This document shows, one piece after another, positions 7,555 to 16,367 of a DNA stretch of 31,686 bases. The position numbers were made by a program, and so were the translations under genes. The number at the start of each line of letters is the position of its first letter. The stretch's first letter is position 1. The notes beneath the pieces are model-generated. The model had not been told where the DNA came from, did no database searches, and saw nothing but the letters and a program-made list of their open reading frames with translations. Source of the DNA: Pseudomonadota bacterium (lineage in GTDB: Bacteria > Pseudomonadota > Alphaproteobacteria > Rhizobiales > Hyphomicrobiaceae); the NCBI GenBank assembly GCA_023423275.1, contig JAFAFW010000099.1, positions 1-31,686 of the forward strand. Direction: 5' to 3'.

Positions 7555-9765
7555 TTACAAGCGCGCGGTCATGCCGAGTTTGACGATGAGACCGGGCCCG
7601 GCAAAATTGTCAGTGGTCATAGCGGGCACGTAGTACTCATTCGTCAGGTTCTCGGCGTTGAAGTTGAATTCGAGATTGTCGTTGACCTTGAACGAAGCGA
7701 ACGCGTCGTAGAGTTGGTAGCTGTCGATGGCGACCACCGTGCTGCTAGCGAGGTACTCGCTTCCGGACACGTCGCGGATGCGGCCGCCGATCGTAATGCG
7801 CTCATCCGCGAACCGAAGACCGGCCGTCAGGGTCCAGACATCCTCTGGCTGATAGGGAAGCACACCAAGTCCGTTTACTGTGGGCAGATCGTTTGTGATG
7901 TGGGCATAGCCAAAGTTCACGAAGGCAAACCTGGCATCGTAGCCGAGTTCAAACTCGAAGCCCTTAACCCTCGTCGTGCCAGCAACGTTGTCATAGTAGA
8001 AGCATGGTCCCGCGCCACCACAATAGCCCGCGAAGGATGTGATATAGTTCTCAACGTCGTTGTCGAAGTAGTTGGCTTTCATACGAACGTTGTCCCTCAG
8101 CAGGAACAATCCGTCATAGGAAGTGTTCAAGCCAATTTCCCAACCGCGGGTGCGCTCCGGATCAAGAAACGGGTTCGGGAAGAAGCGAACTGGAACGCCG
8201 CCCGGATGGCTCCCCGCAATCAAAGATTCGGAAAGTGCCGGCGGACGGAAGCCCAGCCCATAAGAACCATAGACCTGCATCCAGTCCGTCGGTCTAAAGG
8301 CGAGCGTGCCTTTGGGGCTGACTGCTGTTTCAGATTTATCAACCGAGAACGGGCCAGGCGGAACGGGCATCGGAACTCCGATCGGCGGATAGTTGTTCAC
8401 GCCGGAACCCGTCAGGTTGTAATGATCCACGCGCGCTGCGCCGATCAGATCAAATCGTCCCCATGTGGCGGTGACTTCCGAGAAGGCGCTGGCGATGCCG
8501 CGCTCTCCCTTCGGAGTCATGCCGGGGTAGCTTTGATCGGGGCCGACGTCCTCGGTTTCGACCCAATCGTAAAAGCCTTCAATACCGTACTTCGCCTTGA
8601 AATCGAGACCCAGAGCGTGGAACCGGGACGTATTCGTCAGGTCGCCACCGATCCCATCATCGTTATATGTGACCCGCTCACCTGCAATGAAAGCGAAGTA
8701 ATTCTCTTGAAGCTTAGTCTTGGTGTAGAATGTATTGAAGCGCAGATCGACGAGCGGGTTCCACGCCGGATTGAGGAGATACTTGCTTGTAACCGTTAAA
8801 ACTTCGACTTTGTTGTTCGAGGACGTCGAACCGTACTCATTGTTGTACGAGATGATGCCCAGGTTCCATGTTTGTGCGTCATCGAGACGGAAACCGAGCT
8901 TGCCGAGACCTGAAACGAGTTCCTGTCCGGTGTTGAGAACCGTATTGCCGCGCCCGTCCTTATAGTCGCCCGAGTCACGGAAGCTGAAGGCGCCGAAGAC
9001 GGAAACGCGGTCGGTCTGGAAACCGGTCGCGGCCATCGTCGACCAGTTGTATCCGTTGCTTCCCAAAACGGTCGTGACTTCTGCGCCGTAGTTTTTGCCG
9101 CCGGTCAGAATGTCTTCCAGTTCGACCGTGCGGAAGTTCACGGTACCACCGAGAACACCCGCACCGCCTTCAGTGGAAACGGTGCCCTTCTGGATATCGA
9201 TGGATCGCACGAGAGCAGGATCGACATAAGCCGTGCCATTCGCGCCGTGGCCGCTGACCTGGAAATTCTGCCGCGCGCCGTCAACCGAGACGCCGACGCG
9301 TCCGAAATCCTGCATGCCGCGGATATTGACCGAAATGCCTGGCGAACCAACCGAGCTTTGCGTGAACACACCGGGCACCGTGCGCAACAGATCGTCCGCG
9401 CGGTTGGCGCCAAGCTGCTTGACCTCTTGTGGTGTCACGGTGCGAACTGGGGCGGGCGTCGTGAAGTCGGCCTCGCGGCCGGTAAAGCTCGGCGCGACAT
9501 CGGCAACGGGCTCGACCGGCTCGACAACAGGCTCCGCCACCTGAGTGGCCGCCGGCGCGGGTGCCTGCTTTTGCTTGGTCGCTTTTGCCTTCGTTTTGGG
9601 TGCGGAAACATCCACTGTCGGAAGACTGCCGGCTTGCTGAGCGTGAGCGCTCGTCAGTGCCAGCGCAGAAACCAATCCGGCAGAGATGATGATCGGAAGC
9701 GTGATTTTCGTTTGCCGTTGGCAGCACTGATTATGGTTGAGTGGAAGAGCCACACGCCGTGTCAT
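7555..9765 (-). CDS. TonB-dependent outer membrane receptor, haem/haemoprotein type
   Basis: The protein is about 736 residues from ATG 9765, which follows GGGGGCGG; an ATG 12 nt upstream (9777) lacks a ribosome site. A signal peptide ends at SAHAQ. Next come a possible TonB box (LPTVDVSAP), a Lys/Pro/Ala-rich linker, and the plug domain (VTPQEVKQLGANRADDLL..VPGVFTQ, VNIRGMQDFGRV, IQKGTVSTEGGAGVLGGTVNF). A barrel follows with GLGFRPPALSE and LDPERTRGWEIG. The C-terminal segment NAENLTNEYYVPA..GPGLIVKLGMTARL ends in Leu rather than the common Phe. The style is that of the haemoglobin/haem/transferrin receptor family, so haem or haemoprotein uptake is likely. Iron control is expected, but I could not identify a Fur, Irr or RirA site in 9778-10020. 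It is the first gene after fixS in the same direction. Confidence 0.85.
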   Translation of the reverse strand: MTRRVALPLNHNQCCQRQTKITLPIIISAGLVSALALTSAHAQQAGSLPTVDVSAPKTKAKATKQKQAPAPAATQVAEPVVEPVEPVADVAPSFTGREADFTTPAPVRTVTPQEVKQLGANRADDLLRTVPGVFTQSSVGSPGISVNIRGMQDFGRVGVSVDGARQNFQVSGHGANGTAYVDPALVRSIDIQKGTVSTEGGAGVLGGTVNFRTVELEDILTGGKNYGAEVTTVLGSNGYNWSTMAATGFQTDRVSVFGAFSFRDSGDYKDGRGNTVLNTGQELVSGLGKLGFRLDDAQTWNLGIISYNNEYGSTSSNNKVEVLTVTSKYLLNPAWNPLVDLRFNTFYTKTKLQENYFAFIAGERVTYNDDGIGGDLTNTSRFHALGLDFKAKYGIEGFYDWVETEDVGPDQSYPGMTPKGERGIASAFSEVTATWGRFDLIGAARVDHYNLTGSGVNNYPPIGVPMPVPPGPFSVDKSETAVSPKGTLAFRPTDWMQVYGSYGLGFRPPALSESLIAGSHPGGVPVRFFPNPFLDPERTRGWEIGLNTSYDGLFLLRDNVRMKANYFDNDVENYITSFAGYCGGAGPCFYYDNVAGTTRVKGFEFELGYDARFAFVNFGYAHITNDLPTVNGLGVLPYQPEDVWTLTAGLRFADERITIGGRIRDVSGSEYLASSTVVAIDSYQLYDAFASFKVNDNLEFNFNAENLTNEYYVPAMTTDNFAGPGLIVKLGMTARL

Positions 9766-10020
9766 ACCCGCCCCCATCGTAGGTACGTGCGTCGGCTTCC
9801 GCCGACCTGGATCCGTTGGCTGGCGCAGTTGATGCGTGGCTGACGAAGAATTCAGCGATCAGTCACATAACATGACAGATGTCGTCAACATTATCGGTGG
9901 CGTCCGCGAACGGACTCTCATAGAGGTGTGGCGCAAAAGTCGCCAGTGTGCCGCCTATGGTTGTCGTCGTTTTCGGGAGCAACGCAGGATGGTCGACGAA
10001 CGCGGGCGCGCGCCAAGCAG

Positions 10021-10203
10021 TTACGTCCGGTGATCCGGAGAGATATCCTGAGGAGGATCACCCATCGGACGATCGTCCAGCGCGCGCCAGGCGGCGCCGT
10101 CGAGGTCATCGAACTGACCTTGCCGCAGGGACCAAAGGAAAGCCGCCAGGCCTAATCCTCCAAGAAACAGGGCAGCAGGAATAAGCCAGGCAAGTGCCGT
10201 CAT
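10021..10203 (-). CDS. fixS: cbb3-type cytochrome oxidase assembly protein FixS (CcoS)
   Basis: This 60-residue protein has one N-terminal membrane helix (LAWLIPAALFLGGLGLAAFLWSL) followed by GQFDDLDGAAWRAL and an acidic, Pro-rich tail with DD. This is the usual CcoS pattern and size. CcoS is needed for correct cofactor insertion into the cbb3 catalytic subunit. It starts 3 nt after the fixI stop and is the last gene of the fixGHIS group. Confidence 0.9.
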   Translation of the reverse strand: MTALAWLIPAALFLGGLGLAAFLWSLRQGQFDDLDGAAWRALDDRPMGDPPQDISPDHRT

Positions 10204-10206
10204 CGT

Positions 10207-12411
10207 TCACAGCTCCAGGCGCTTCGTTTTGAGGCGGACGGCGTTGGCGGTAACAGCGATCGAGGATGAGGACATCGCGATGGCTGCGATCAACGGTGTG
10301 GCATAGCCAGCAATCGCGAGCGGAACGAACAGAACATTGTAGCCCAGCGATATTGCGAAGTTCTGCAACGCCATGCAGCGCGCGGCCTTCGCCGCAGCAA
10401 TGGCCTGGACGACAGCATCGAGCCGTTCGCCTTGAAACACGATATCCGCGGTGGTCTGACTGACATCCGCGGCGCTCGATGGAGAGATCGAGGCATGGGC
10501 AGCCGCGAGCGCAGGAGCGTCGTTGAGGCCATCGCCGATCATCAGGACCTTTCGCCCTTGTGCCTTCAGCGCTTCAATACGGGCGATCTTTTGCGATGGT
10601 GTCTGGCGTGCGCGCCAAGCGGTCAATCCCACGTCACGCGCGGCGGCGTGGACGGCTGCCTCACGATCTCCTGACAGCAGTTCGACCTGATAGCCTGCCC
10701 GCATCAATGTCGCGATCGTCTCGCGTGCGTCAGGCCGCAGGCGATCCTCGAAGCGGAAAGCAATCGGCAAGCCTCGCGCAGGCTTAAACCAGAGCGTTGC
10801 AGCATTCTCATTATCCGCTCCGCACCACGTGGCGGAGCCAAGACGTTCCTCTCCCTCGGGCGTTGCGCGTGAGAGGCCCGCGCCGGGAACCTCGGTCACG
10901 TTGCTTGCTGCGACGGCGGCGAGACCACGCGCCCGCGCGACGCGGACGACGGCACGTGCATAGGGATGACGACTGACGGCGGCCAAGGCGACTGCATGCC
11001 TCAGCGTCTCCTCGGGGATCGCTTCGGGGTTGGTGAGGTGGGGTTCGCCGAGCGTTATGGTCCCGGTCTTGTCGAGGACGATCGTGTCGACCTCAGCCAG
11101 CCGTTCCATGCCATCCGGAGACTTCACCAGGATGCCGCGCGCGAACAGACGGCTGGTGGCTGCGACCTGCACAGCCGGCACCGCCAAAGCCAGCGCGCAC
11201 GGGCATGTGATGATCAGGACGGCGATGGCAGCGGTGAGGGCGGGTTCCCAGCCATGTCCGGTCAGCATCCAGCCGATGAAGGTCGCTGCACCCAGAAGAT
11301 GGACTGCCGGTGCATAATGCTGCGCAGCGCGATCGGCCAGCCGCACGTATCGGCCACGCCCTTGTTCGGCGACCGCCATCAAACGGCTGATCTCCGCGAT
11401 GAGCGTCCGGTCGTCGGTGGCCGTCGCTTCGATGATGAGCGGAGCGCCGAGATTGAGCGTGCCGGCAAAAACCTCTCGTCCCGGCTCGGCCGTGACCGGA
11501 TTGGACTCGCCCGTGATCAGGCTTTCATCGATCGCGCTGTGTCCCTTGACAATCCGGCCATCGACAGCAATCCGTTCGCCGCTCGCAACGAGGATGCGCA
11601 TTCCCGGACGAAGCGCACGTGCTGGAAGACGGTCGGTGACGTCTTCCGGGCCGAGCACGGTTGCCATGCTACCCTTCAAGCCGAGGAGGTTGGTCGCCGC
11701 ACTGGCCGCACGGGTTCGCATGTGGCGATCGAGAAAGCGGCCGACCAGAAGAAAGAACAGCAGAGCGATCGCGGCATCGAAATAGACCTGATGGCTGCCG
11801 CGCAGGGTTTGATAAAAGCTCATGCCGGTGGCGAGCAGGACGCCGAGAGAAATCGGCACATCCATATTGAGCCGCCGCGCGGACAATGCCTGCACCGCGG
11901 AACGGAAAAACGGTTGCCCGGAGTACGCCACCACAGGCAACGCGATGAGTGCCGACAGCCAGTGGAAGAGCGTTTGCAGCGACTTGTCCATATCGCCAGC
12001 CTGCCCCGACCAGACAGACACCGACAGCAGCATGATGTTGGCCATCGCGAAGCCGGCAACACCAAGCCGTCGCAGAAAGTCCTTGTCGGCTTTTTGTGTC
12101 GCGTGCGCGGGATCGTCGGCCAGCGGTGCGGCCTTGAATCCGGCGTCGGCAAGTGACGAGACGAGGTCGTCGATGGAGGGACGCTGATGCGCACCCGTGA
12201 CCACGGCACGGCGTTGAGAAAGATTGGCGCGGGCGTGGACCACACCAGGAACCGCAGACAGCGCCTGCTCGACCTTCCGCATGCATCCGCCGCAATGCAT
12301 ATTCTCGATTGCCAGGACGGTGATGTCCAAGGTCGGCATATTGTCGTTGCCCGGTGCTACCCGAGCGGACATCGGCGGCTGAGTCTTGAGAGGCGTCAGG
12401 ACTTGAGCCAT
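10207..12411 (-). CDS. fixI: Copper-transporting P1B-type ATPase FixI (CcoI)
   Basis: The protein has 734 residues from ATG 12411, preceded by GAGGAA; the longer frame from 12486 lies wholly inside fixH and is not needed. Domains in order: an N-terminal heavy-metal-associated domain with C40-G-G-C43, membrane helices, the transmembrane metal motif TCPCALAL, the phosphorylation motif DKTGTITLG, a hinge MIGDGLNDAPAL, and two final helices. FixI/CcoI proteins export Cu(I) to the periplasm at a slow rate for CuB insertion into cbb3 oxidase. Start and fixH stop overlap by 16 nt, indicating translational coupling. Confidence 0.93.
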   Translation of the reverse strand: MAQVLTPLKTQPPMSARVAPGNDNMPTLDITVLAIENMHCGGCMRKVEQALSAVPGVVHARANLSQRRAVVTGAHQRPSIDDLVSSLADAGFKAAPLADDPAHATQKADKDFLRRLGVAGFAMANIMLLSVSVWSGQAGDMDKSLQTLFHWLSALIALPVVAYSGQPFFRSAVQALSARRLNMDVPISLGVLLATGMSFYQTLRGSHQVYFDAAIALLFFLLVGRFLDRHMRTRAASAATNLLGLKGSMATVLGPEDVTDRLPARALRPGMRILVASGERIAVDGRIVKGHSAIDESLITGESNPVTAEPGREVFAGTLNLGAPLIIEATATDDRTLIAEISRLMAVAEQGRGRYVRLADRAAQHYAPAVHLLGAATFIGWMLTGHGWEPALTAAIAVLIITCPCALALAVPAVQVAATSRLFARGILVKSPDGMERLAEVDTIVLDKTGTITLGEPHLTNPEAIPEETLRHAVALAAVSRHPYARAVVRVARARGLAAVAASNVTEVPGAGLSRATPEGEERLGSATWCGADNENAATLWFKPARGLPIAFRFEDRLRPDARETIATLMRAGYQVELLSGDREAAVHAAARDVGLTAWRARQTPSQKIARIEALKAQGRKVLMIGDGLNDAPALAAAHASISPSSAADVSQTTADIVFQGERLDAVVQAIAAAKAARCMALQNFAISLGYNVLFVPLAIAGYATPLIAAIAMSSSSIAVTANAVRLKTKRLEL

Positions 12412-12893
12412 AGCCGTTTCCTCGCTCGGTAAATAGGCTCTCGGGTTTCGCTGTACGGCCAAATGGCGTCGAAACCGGCCAGCCATGTGCCCGGCTCTAT
12501 CGAATCCAGCGTAGCCGTGTATCGGCCCGGCTGCTCCTCGCTGAAGCGCAGGACAATGTCGTGCCGGTTGGTCGACGGGCGGCCAAACGTTCCGGTGAGG
12601 CGAAGGCCGGAGACAGGTTTGCCGTCTGCGTTGGTCAGCAGCACGCTCAACGTATTTCCTGTCAGCACGACTTCATGTGACCAGCCGAGCTGATCCTGTT
12701 CGGCGCCTGCAGCGATGCGATCGTTATAGTGGAGTCCCTTGCGGTATGGCTCTTGCGCGACGACGCCGGTGTACGTCGACAGCGCGGAATAAAGAAACAT
12801 GCCGTTGACAGCGAAAATAACTCCGAAAAAGCCCAGGCACGCGATGAGGACGTGTTTGCCTTGGAGTTCTTTCGTGGCGCGCGGTCGTATCAT
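12396..12893 (-). CDS. fixH: cbb3 oxidase assembly protein FixH (CcoH)
   Basis: I start it at ATG 12893, preceded by GAAGGA at a 6-nt spacing (165 residues). An ATG at 12911 overlapping the fixG stop as ATGA would add six residues. An N-terminal membrane anchor (HVLIACLGFFGVIFAVNGMFLYSAL) is followed by a periplasmic domain with EPYRKGLHYND and GRYTATLDSIEPGTWL. These are typical FixH features. FixH acts in assembly or stability of cbb3 oxidase with FixI. Confidence 0.9.
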   Translation of the reverse strand: MIRPRATKELQGKHVLIACLGFFGVIFAVNGMFLYSALSTYTGVVAQEPYRKGLHYNDRIAAGAEQDQLGWSHEVVLTGNTLSVLLTNADGKPVSGLRLTGTFGRPSTNRHDIVLRFSEEQPGRYTATLDSIEPGTWLAGFDAIWPYSETREPIYRARKRLWLKS

Positions 12894-12907
12894 GCTGCGT
12901 CCTTCCC

Positions 12908-14443
12908 TCATGGCAGCGGCGCACTGACGTGTGGACTGTGGAAAATGGCCTCGCGCCGTGTCGTGTCCCCGGAGGTCGCATCGCGGACGACGACGTGGAA
13001 TTTTGAGGAGGGCGGAGACAGGGATAACAGACCTTGGGCCGGCACCGTCACGAGCAACCGCAGTTCGCGCAGATTATCCGGCGGAACGGTTACTTGCGAC
13101 TGATCCCCGCCCTGGCCGACAAGCGATATCTGCGCTTCCGAAAACCCTTCGACTCCGAGAGCCACGTCGCGTGGTTCATGCAGCTTGTTCAGAATCTTGA
13201 TGGTGTAGCCATTGCGTACGCTGCCGTCGGATAGCGGCACGAAAAGCACGCCGCGATCGTGAAGCACATTCACTTCGAGTGTCGAGCGCACGGCGAGTCC
13301 GAAGCCCATCGCCGCCGTCGCGATACAGATCAGCGCCGCGTACAGGACAGTGCGCGGCCGTATCAGGCGTATCGGCTCATGGTTGACGCCAGTGGCCGAC
13401 GCCTCCTTTTTCGCCATCGTGTCATAGGCGATCAGGCTGCGCGGTTTGCCGACCTTGTCCATGATCTCGTCGCAGGCATCGATGCACAGCGCGCACTGAA
13501 TACATTCCATCTGATTGCCATCGCGGATATCGATACCCATCGGACAGACGGCCACGCAGGCCTTGCAATCGATGCAGTCGCCGCGGTTCGCCCACCCCTG
13601 GGATTTGCGCAAGGGTCCGCGCGGTTCTCCCCGTTCGGTGCGATAGCCGATGAGCAACGTATGCTTATCCGTCATCGCGCCTTGGATGCGCGGCCAGGGG
13701 CACATGTAGATGCAGACCTGTTCGCGTGCGATGCCGCCCAGCAGGTAGGTGGTGGATGCAAAGATGGCGAGGAAGAGATACGCGATTTGAGGTGCGGTAC
13801 CGGTCAGCAGTTCGCGCCACAGCGTGGGAGCATCGGCGAAGTAGAACACCAGCGCGCCGCCGGTGGCCAAGCCGATCAGAAGCCATGAGATATGCGTCAT
13901 GACTTTCTTGAAGATCTTGATCGTGCTCCAAGGTTCCTTGTCGAGACGAATGCGTGCATTGCGATCGCCCTGCCAGAACCGCTCGACCGCGATCATGAGA
14001 TCCGTCCAGACCGTCTGTGGGCACGTATACCCGCACCAGACGCGCCCGGCGGCGGATGTCACCAGGAACAGCGCCAGCGCTCCGATCACCAGCAGTCCGG
14101 TGATGAAATAGAGTTCCTGCGGCCAGATTTCGATGAAGAAGAAGAACAGTCGGCCATGTGCGAAATCCAGCAGCACTGCCTGGTCCGGCAGACTGCCGCC
14201 GCGCTCCCAGCGGATCCAGGGCAACGCATAATAGATGCCGAGCGTGATGATCATCACGACCCACTTGGCCGTTCTGAAACGGCCAGTGGCGCGTTTTGGA
14301 TAAATCTTCTGGCGGCTGGCGTAGAGGTGGCGATCGGCCTTGCGGTTGACGGCCGCGACATCGAGCTTTTCGATGCCGGGCGCAGCCTCGCGATGAATAA
14401 AGTCCAAGGCTTCGAATTTGGCTGGCGGTTCGACGATGTTCAT
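12908..14443 (-). CDS. fixG: Membrane ferredoxin FixG (CcoG/RdxA)
   Basis: This 511-residue protein has several membrane helices (about 61-76, 97-128, 183-203, 218-236, 360-380). It has two ferredoxin-type cluster motifs, C290/C293/C296/C300-P and C314/C317/C320/C324, and extra membrane-side pairs WCGYTCPQTVW (137, 141) and CIYMCPWPRIQGA (244, 248). The C-terminal region is an immunoglobulin-like periplasmic domain. CcoG is proposed to reduce Cu(II) during cbb3 assembly. The ATG at 14443 has AAAGG about 8 nt upstream. A 127-bp gap separates it from fixP, and I find no separate FixK box there. Confidence 0.93.
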   Translation of the reverse strand: MNIVEPPAKFEALDFIHREAAPGIEKLDVAAVNRKADRHLYASRQKIYPKRATGRFRTAKWVVMIITLGIYYALPWIRWERGGSLPDQAVLLDFAHGRLFFFFIEIWPQELYFITGLLVIGALALFLVTSAAGRVWCGYTCPQTVWTDLMIAVERFWQGDRNARIRLDKEPWSTIKIFKKVMTHISWLLIGLATGGALVFYFADAPTLWRELLTGTAPQIAYLFLAIFASTTYLLGGIAREQVCIYMCPWPRIQGAMTDKHTLLIGYRTERGEPRGPLRKSQGWANRGDCIDCKACVAVCPMGIDIRDGNQMECIQCALCIDACDEIMDKVGKPRSLIAYDTMAKKEASATGVNHEPIRLIRPRTVLYAALICIATAAMGFGLAVRSTLEVNVLHDRGVLFVPLSDGSVRNGYTIKILNKLHEPRDVALGVEGFSEAQISLVGQGGDQSQVTVPPDNLRELRLLVTVPAQGLLSLSPPSSKFHVVVRDATSGDTTRREAIFHSPHVSAPLP

Positions 14444-14570
14444 CAGCCGACCTTTCTTCCGCTAGCTACCTAGTTATGAATGAGCGAGAGAGTGGTGAGA
14501 GACGACGATGCCACCCGACAGTCATCGCCGCCTCCCACCGAACACCTCTCGCCGAACGGCCAGAGGACGC

Positions 14571-15437
14571 TCACTGTCCACCTCCCAAAGAGTGCACATA
14601 AACAGCGAGCGATTTCAGAGTTACGGGATCAAGGCGACCGTCCCATGCGGGCATCATTCCGCCGCGACCGGTGCGGATGCTTTCGAGCACCGCGGCCTTG
14701 GTATCGCCGAACAGCCAGATGGCATCGGTCAAATCCGGTGCGCCAAATTCCTTGCTGCCCTTGCCGGCCTCGCCGTGACACGACACGCATTGCTCGGCGA
14801 AGATTGTTTTGCCACGCGTAACTGCGGCTTGATCCGTTGCCTTGCCGGTGAGAGACAGGACGTACTCGGCGGTGTCGCTGATCTGCGCGTTGTCGAGCAG
14901 CTTGTCGATGCCGAAGCGCGGCATCTGGCTTTCGTGAGCGCCTTTGACGCCGGAGCGGATGCCGAAGCGGATGGTGGTCAGGATGTCGTCAACGTGACCA
15001 CCCCACAGCCATTCATCGTCGTTGAGGTTGGGATAGCCGACGAATCCCTGAGCACCGCGACCGTGACATGGGGCACAATTCGTAGCGAACGAGGCGGCGC
15101 CGCCAGCCATGGCAAACCGCAGCAGCTCAGGATCGTTCTCAACCTGATCGAGCGGTGTTGCGGCAAGCTTGTTGCGGAAGGTTGCCTGGGCGCCTCGGGC
15201 GGCTTCCAGTTCCTCGGTGACGGCAGCACGTTCGCTATAGCCGAGGAGCCCCTCGGTGTAGCCGGTTTTCGTCGGCCATGCGGGATACAGCACCCAGTAG
15301 CCGATCGACCAGATGATCGAGGCATAGAACGTCCACAGCCACCACTTCGGCAGGGGCTTGTTCAGCTCCTTGATGCCGTCCCATTCGTGACCGGTCGTCT
15401 CGACGCCGGTGACTTCATCGACTTCCTTGCTGCTCAT
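14571..15437 (-). CDS. fixP: cbb3 oxidase dihaem cytochrome c subunit FixP (CcoP)
   Basis: This 288-residue subunit has one N-terminal membrane helix (about 32-54) and two c-type haem sites, C121-A-P-C-H125 and C217-V-S-C-H221. Each is followed by a Met-bearing ligand loop (SQMPRFG and GGMMPAWDG). WTFYASIIWSIGYWVLYPAWP is the usual CcoP anchor. FixP passes electrons from the bc1 side to FixO. Its ATG overlaps the fixQ stop (ATGA at 15434-15437). Confidence 0.96.
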   Translation of the reverse strand: MSSKEVDEVTGVETTGHEWDGIKELNKPLPKWWLWTFYASIIWSIGYWVLYPAWPTKTGYTEGLLGYSERAAVTEELEAARGAQATFRNKLAATPLDQVENDPELLRFAMAGGAASFATNCAPCHGRGAQGFVGYPNLNDDEWLWGGHVDDILTTIRFGIRSGVKGAHESQMPRFGIDKLLDNAQISDTAEYVLSLTGKATDQAAVTRGKTIFAEQCVSCHGEAGKGSKEFGAPDLTDAIWLFGDTKAAVLESIRTGRGGMMPAWDGRLDPVTLKSLAVYVHSLGGGQ

Positions 15438-15613
15438 TTGTGGCCCTCGCCGGAGACGGAATTCCTGTCGAGATCGAGAGCCTGTTTCTGAGCTTCGTCG
15501 AAGCGGCGGCGATTGCCGGGCCAGAAGACGTAGGCAATGACGCCAAGGAACAGGGCGATGAACAGGAGAAGGGATGCAATCTGACTGAACTGGGCGACGG
15601 TGTCGTAATTCAT
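15434..15613 (-). CDS. fixQ: cbb3 oxidase small subunit FixQ (CcoQ)
   Basis: Translation of 15613-15434 gives a 59-residue protein. It begins MNYDTVAQFSQIASLLLF, has a single membrane helix running through to VIAYVFWPG, then a basic/acidic tail (RRRFDEAQKQALDLD). This is the CcoQ pattern, and CcoQ stabilises the complex. The ATG has GAGGAG 7 nt upstream. It sits between fixO and fixP and its TGA overlaps the fixP ATG. It is short enough to be missed by a 60-residue cutoff. Confidence 0.95.
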   Translation of the reverse strand: MNYDTVAQFSQIASLLLFIALFLGVIAYVFWPGNRRRFDEAQKQALDLDRNSVSGEGHK

Positions 15614-15623
15614 GATGCGCTCC

Positions 15624-16355
15624 TCATCTCAGGTTCGGGCCGGCGGCATCGAAGCTGGTGAAATCCACCAGTGTGCCGAGAACCTGCAGGTAGGCGATCA
15701 TCGCGTCGAGCTCGGTCACTTCGCCGCCGGGCTTGCCGTCGAACTTGCCGACGCGGGCTTTCGGGTAGCGCTTGAGCATGTCGCGTGCGGCGCGAGAGTC
15801 CGGATCGGCCTGAGCGAGGAGATCGGTCTTCGCCTTCTCGATCATGTCGTCCGTGTAGGGGACACCTACCGCACGCAGCGTCTTCAGGCGTTCGGCGATA
15901 TTTGCTGCATCCAGTTTGCGGGCGGCGAGCCACGGGTAGCCCGGCATGATGCTTTCCGGCACGACGGCGCGGGGATCGACCATATGCTCTGCGTGCCATT
16001 GGTCGGAATATTTGCCGCCAACACGCGCAAGATCCGGGCCGGTACGCTTCGAGCCCCATTGGAACGGATGGTCGTACATGCTCTCGGCGGCGAGGCTGTA
16101 GTGGCCGTAACGCTCGACCTCGTCGCGCAGCGTGCGGATCATCTGGCTGTGGCAGGAGTAGCAGCCTTCGCGGACGTAGATGTCACGCCCGGCCTGCTCC
16201 AGCGGGCTGTAGGGCCGCATGCCTTGCACTTTCTCGATCGTGCTTTCGACCCAGAACAGCGGGGCGATCTGCACGATGCCGCCGATCGAGACGACGATCA
16301 GCGTGCAAACAAGAAGCAGGATGGAGTTTCTTTCGAGAGTTCCGTGGTTGATCAT
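15624..16355 (-). CDS. fixO: cbb3 oxidase monohaem cytochrome c subunit FixO (CcoO)
   Basis: This 243-residue subunit has an N-terminal membrane anchor (SILLLVCTLIVVSIGGIVQI) and the c-haem motif C65-Y-S-C-H69. The region GREDIY-like (GRDIYVREGC), QWGSKRTGPDLARVGGKYSD and the Met-containing SIMPGYPWL loop are characteristic of CcoO. GGGGAGG precedes the ATG, and the fixN stop lies 12 bp upstream. Confidence 0.96.
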   Translation of the reverse strand: MINHGTLERNSILLLVCTLIVVSIGGIVQIAPLFWVESTIEKVQGMRPYSPLEQAGRDIYVREGCYSCHSQMIRTLRDEVERYGHYSLAAESMYDHPFQWGSKRTGPDLARVGGKYSDQWHAEHMVDPRAVVPESIMPGYPWLAARKLDAANIAERLKTLRAVGVPYTDDMIEKAKTDLLAQADPDSRAARDMLKRYPKARVGKFDGKPGGEVTELDAMIAYLQVLGTLVDFTSFDAAGPNLR

Positions 16356-16367
16356 CGCTGCCTCCCC

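Noticed and set aside
7549..8799. 416-residue plus-strand frame opposite the TonB receptor
   Set aside because: No recognisable domain; the minus strand encodes a complete receptor.
10966..12156. 396-residue plus-strand frame opposite fixI
   Set aside because: Antisense shadow; FixI motifs are intact on the minus strand.
14444..14570. Separate FixK box before fixG
   Set aside because: No TTGAT-N4-RTCAA-like sequence was found in the gap; fixGHIS may be read from the fixN promoter or another unseen promoter.
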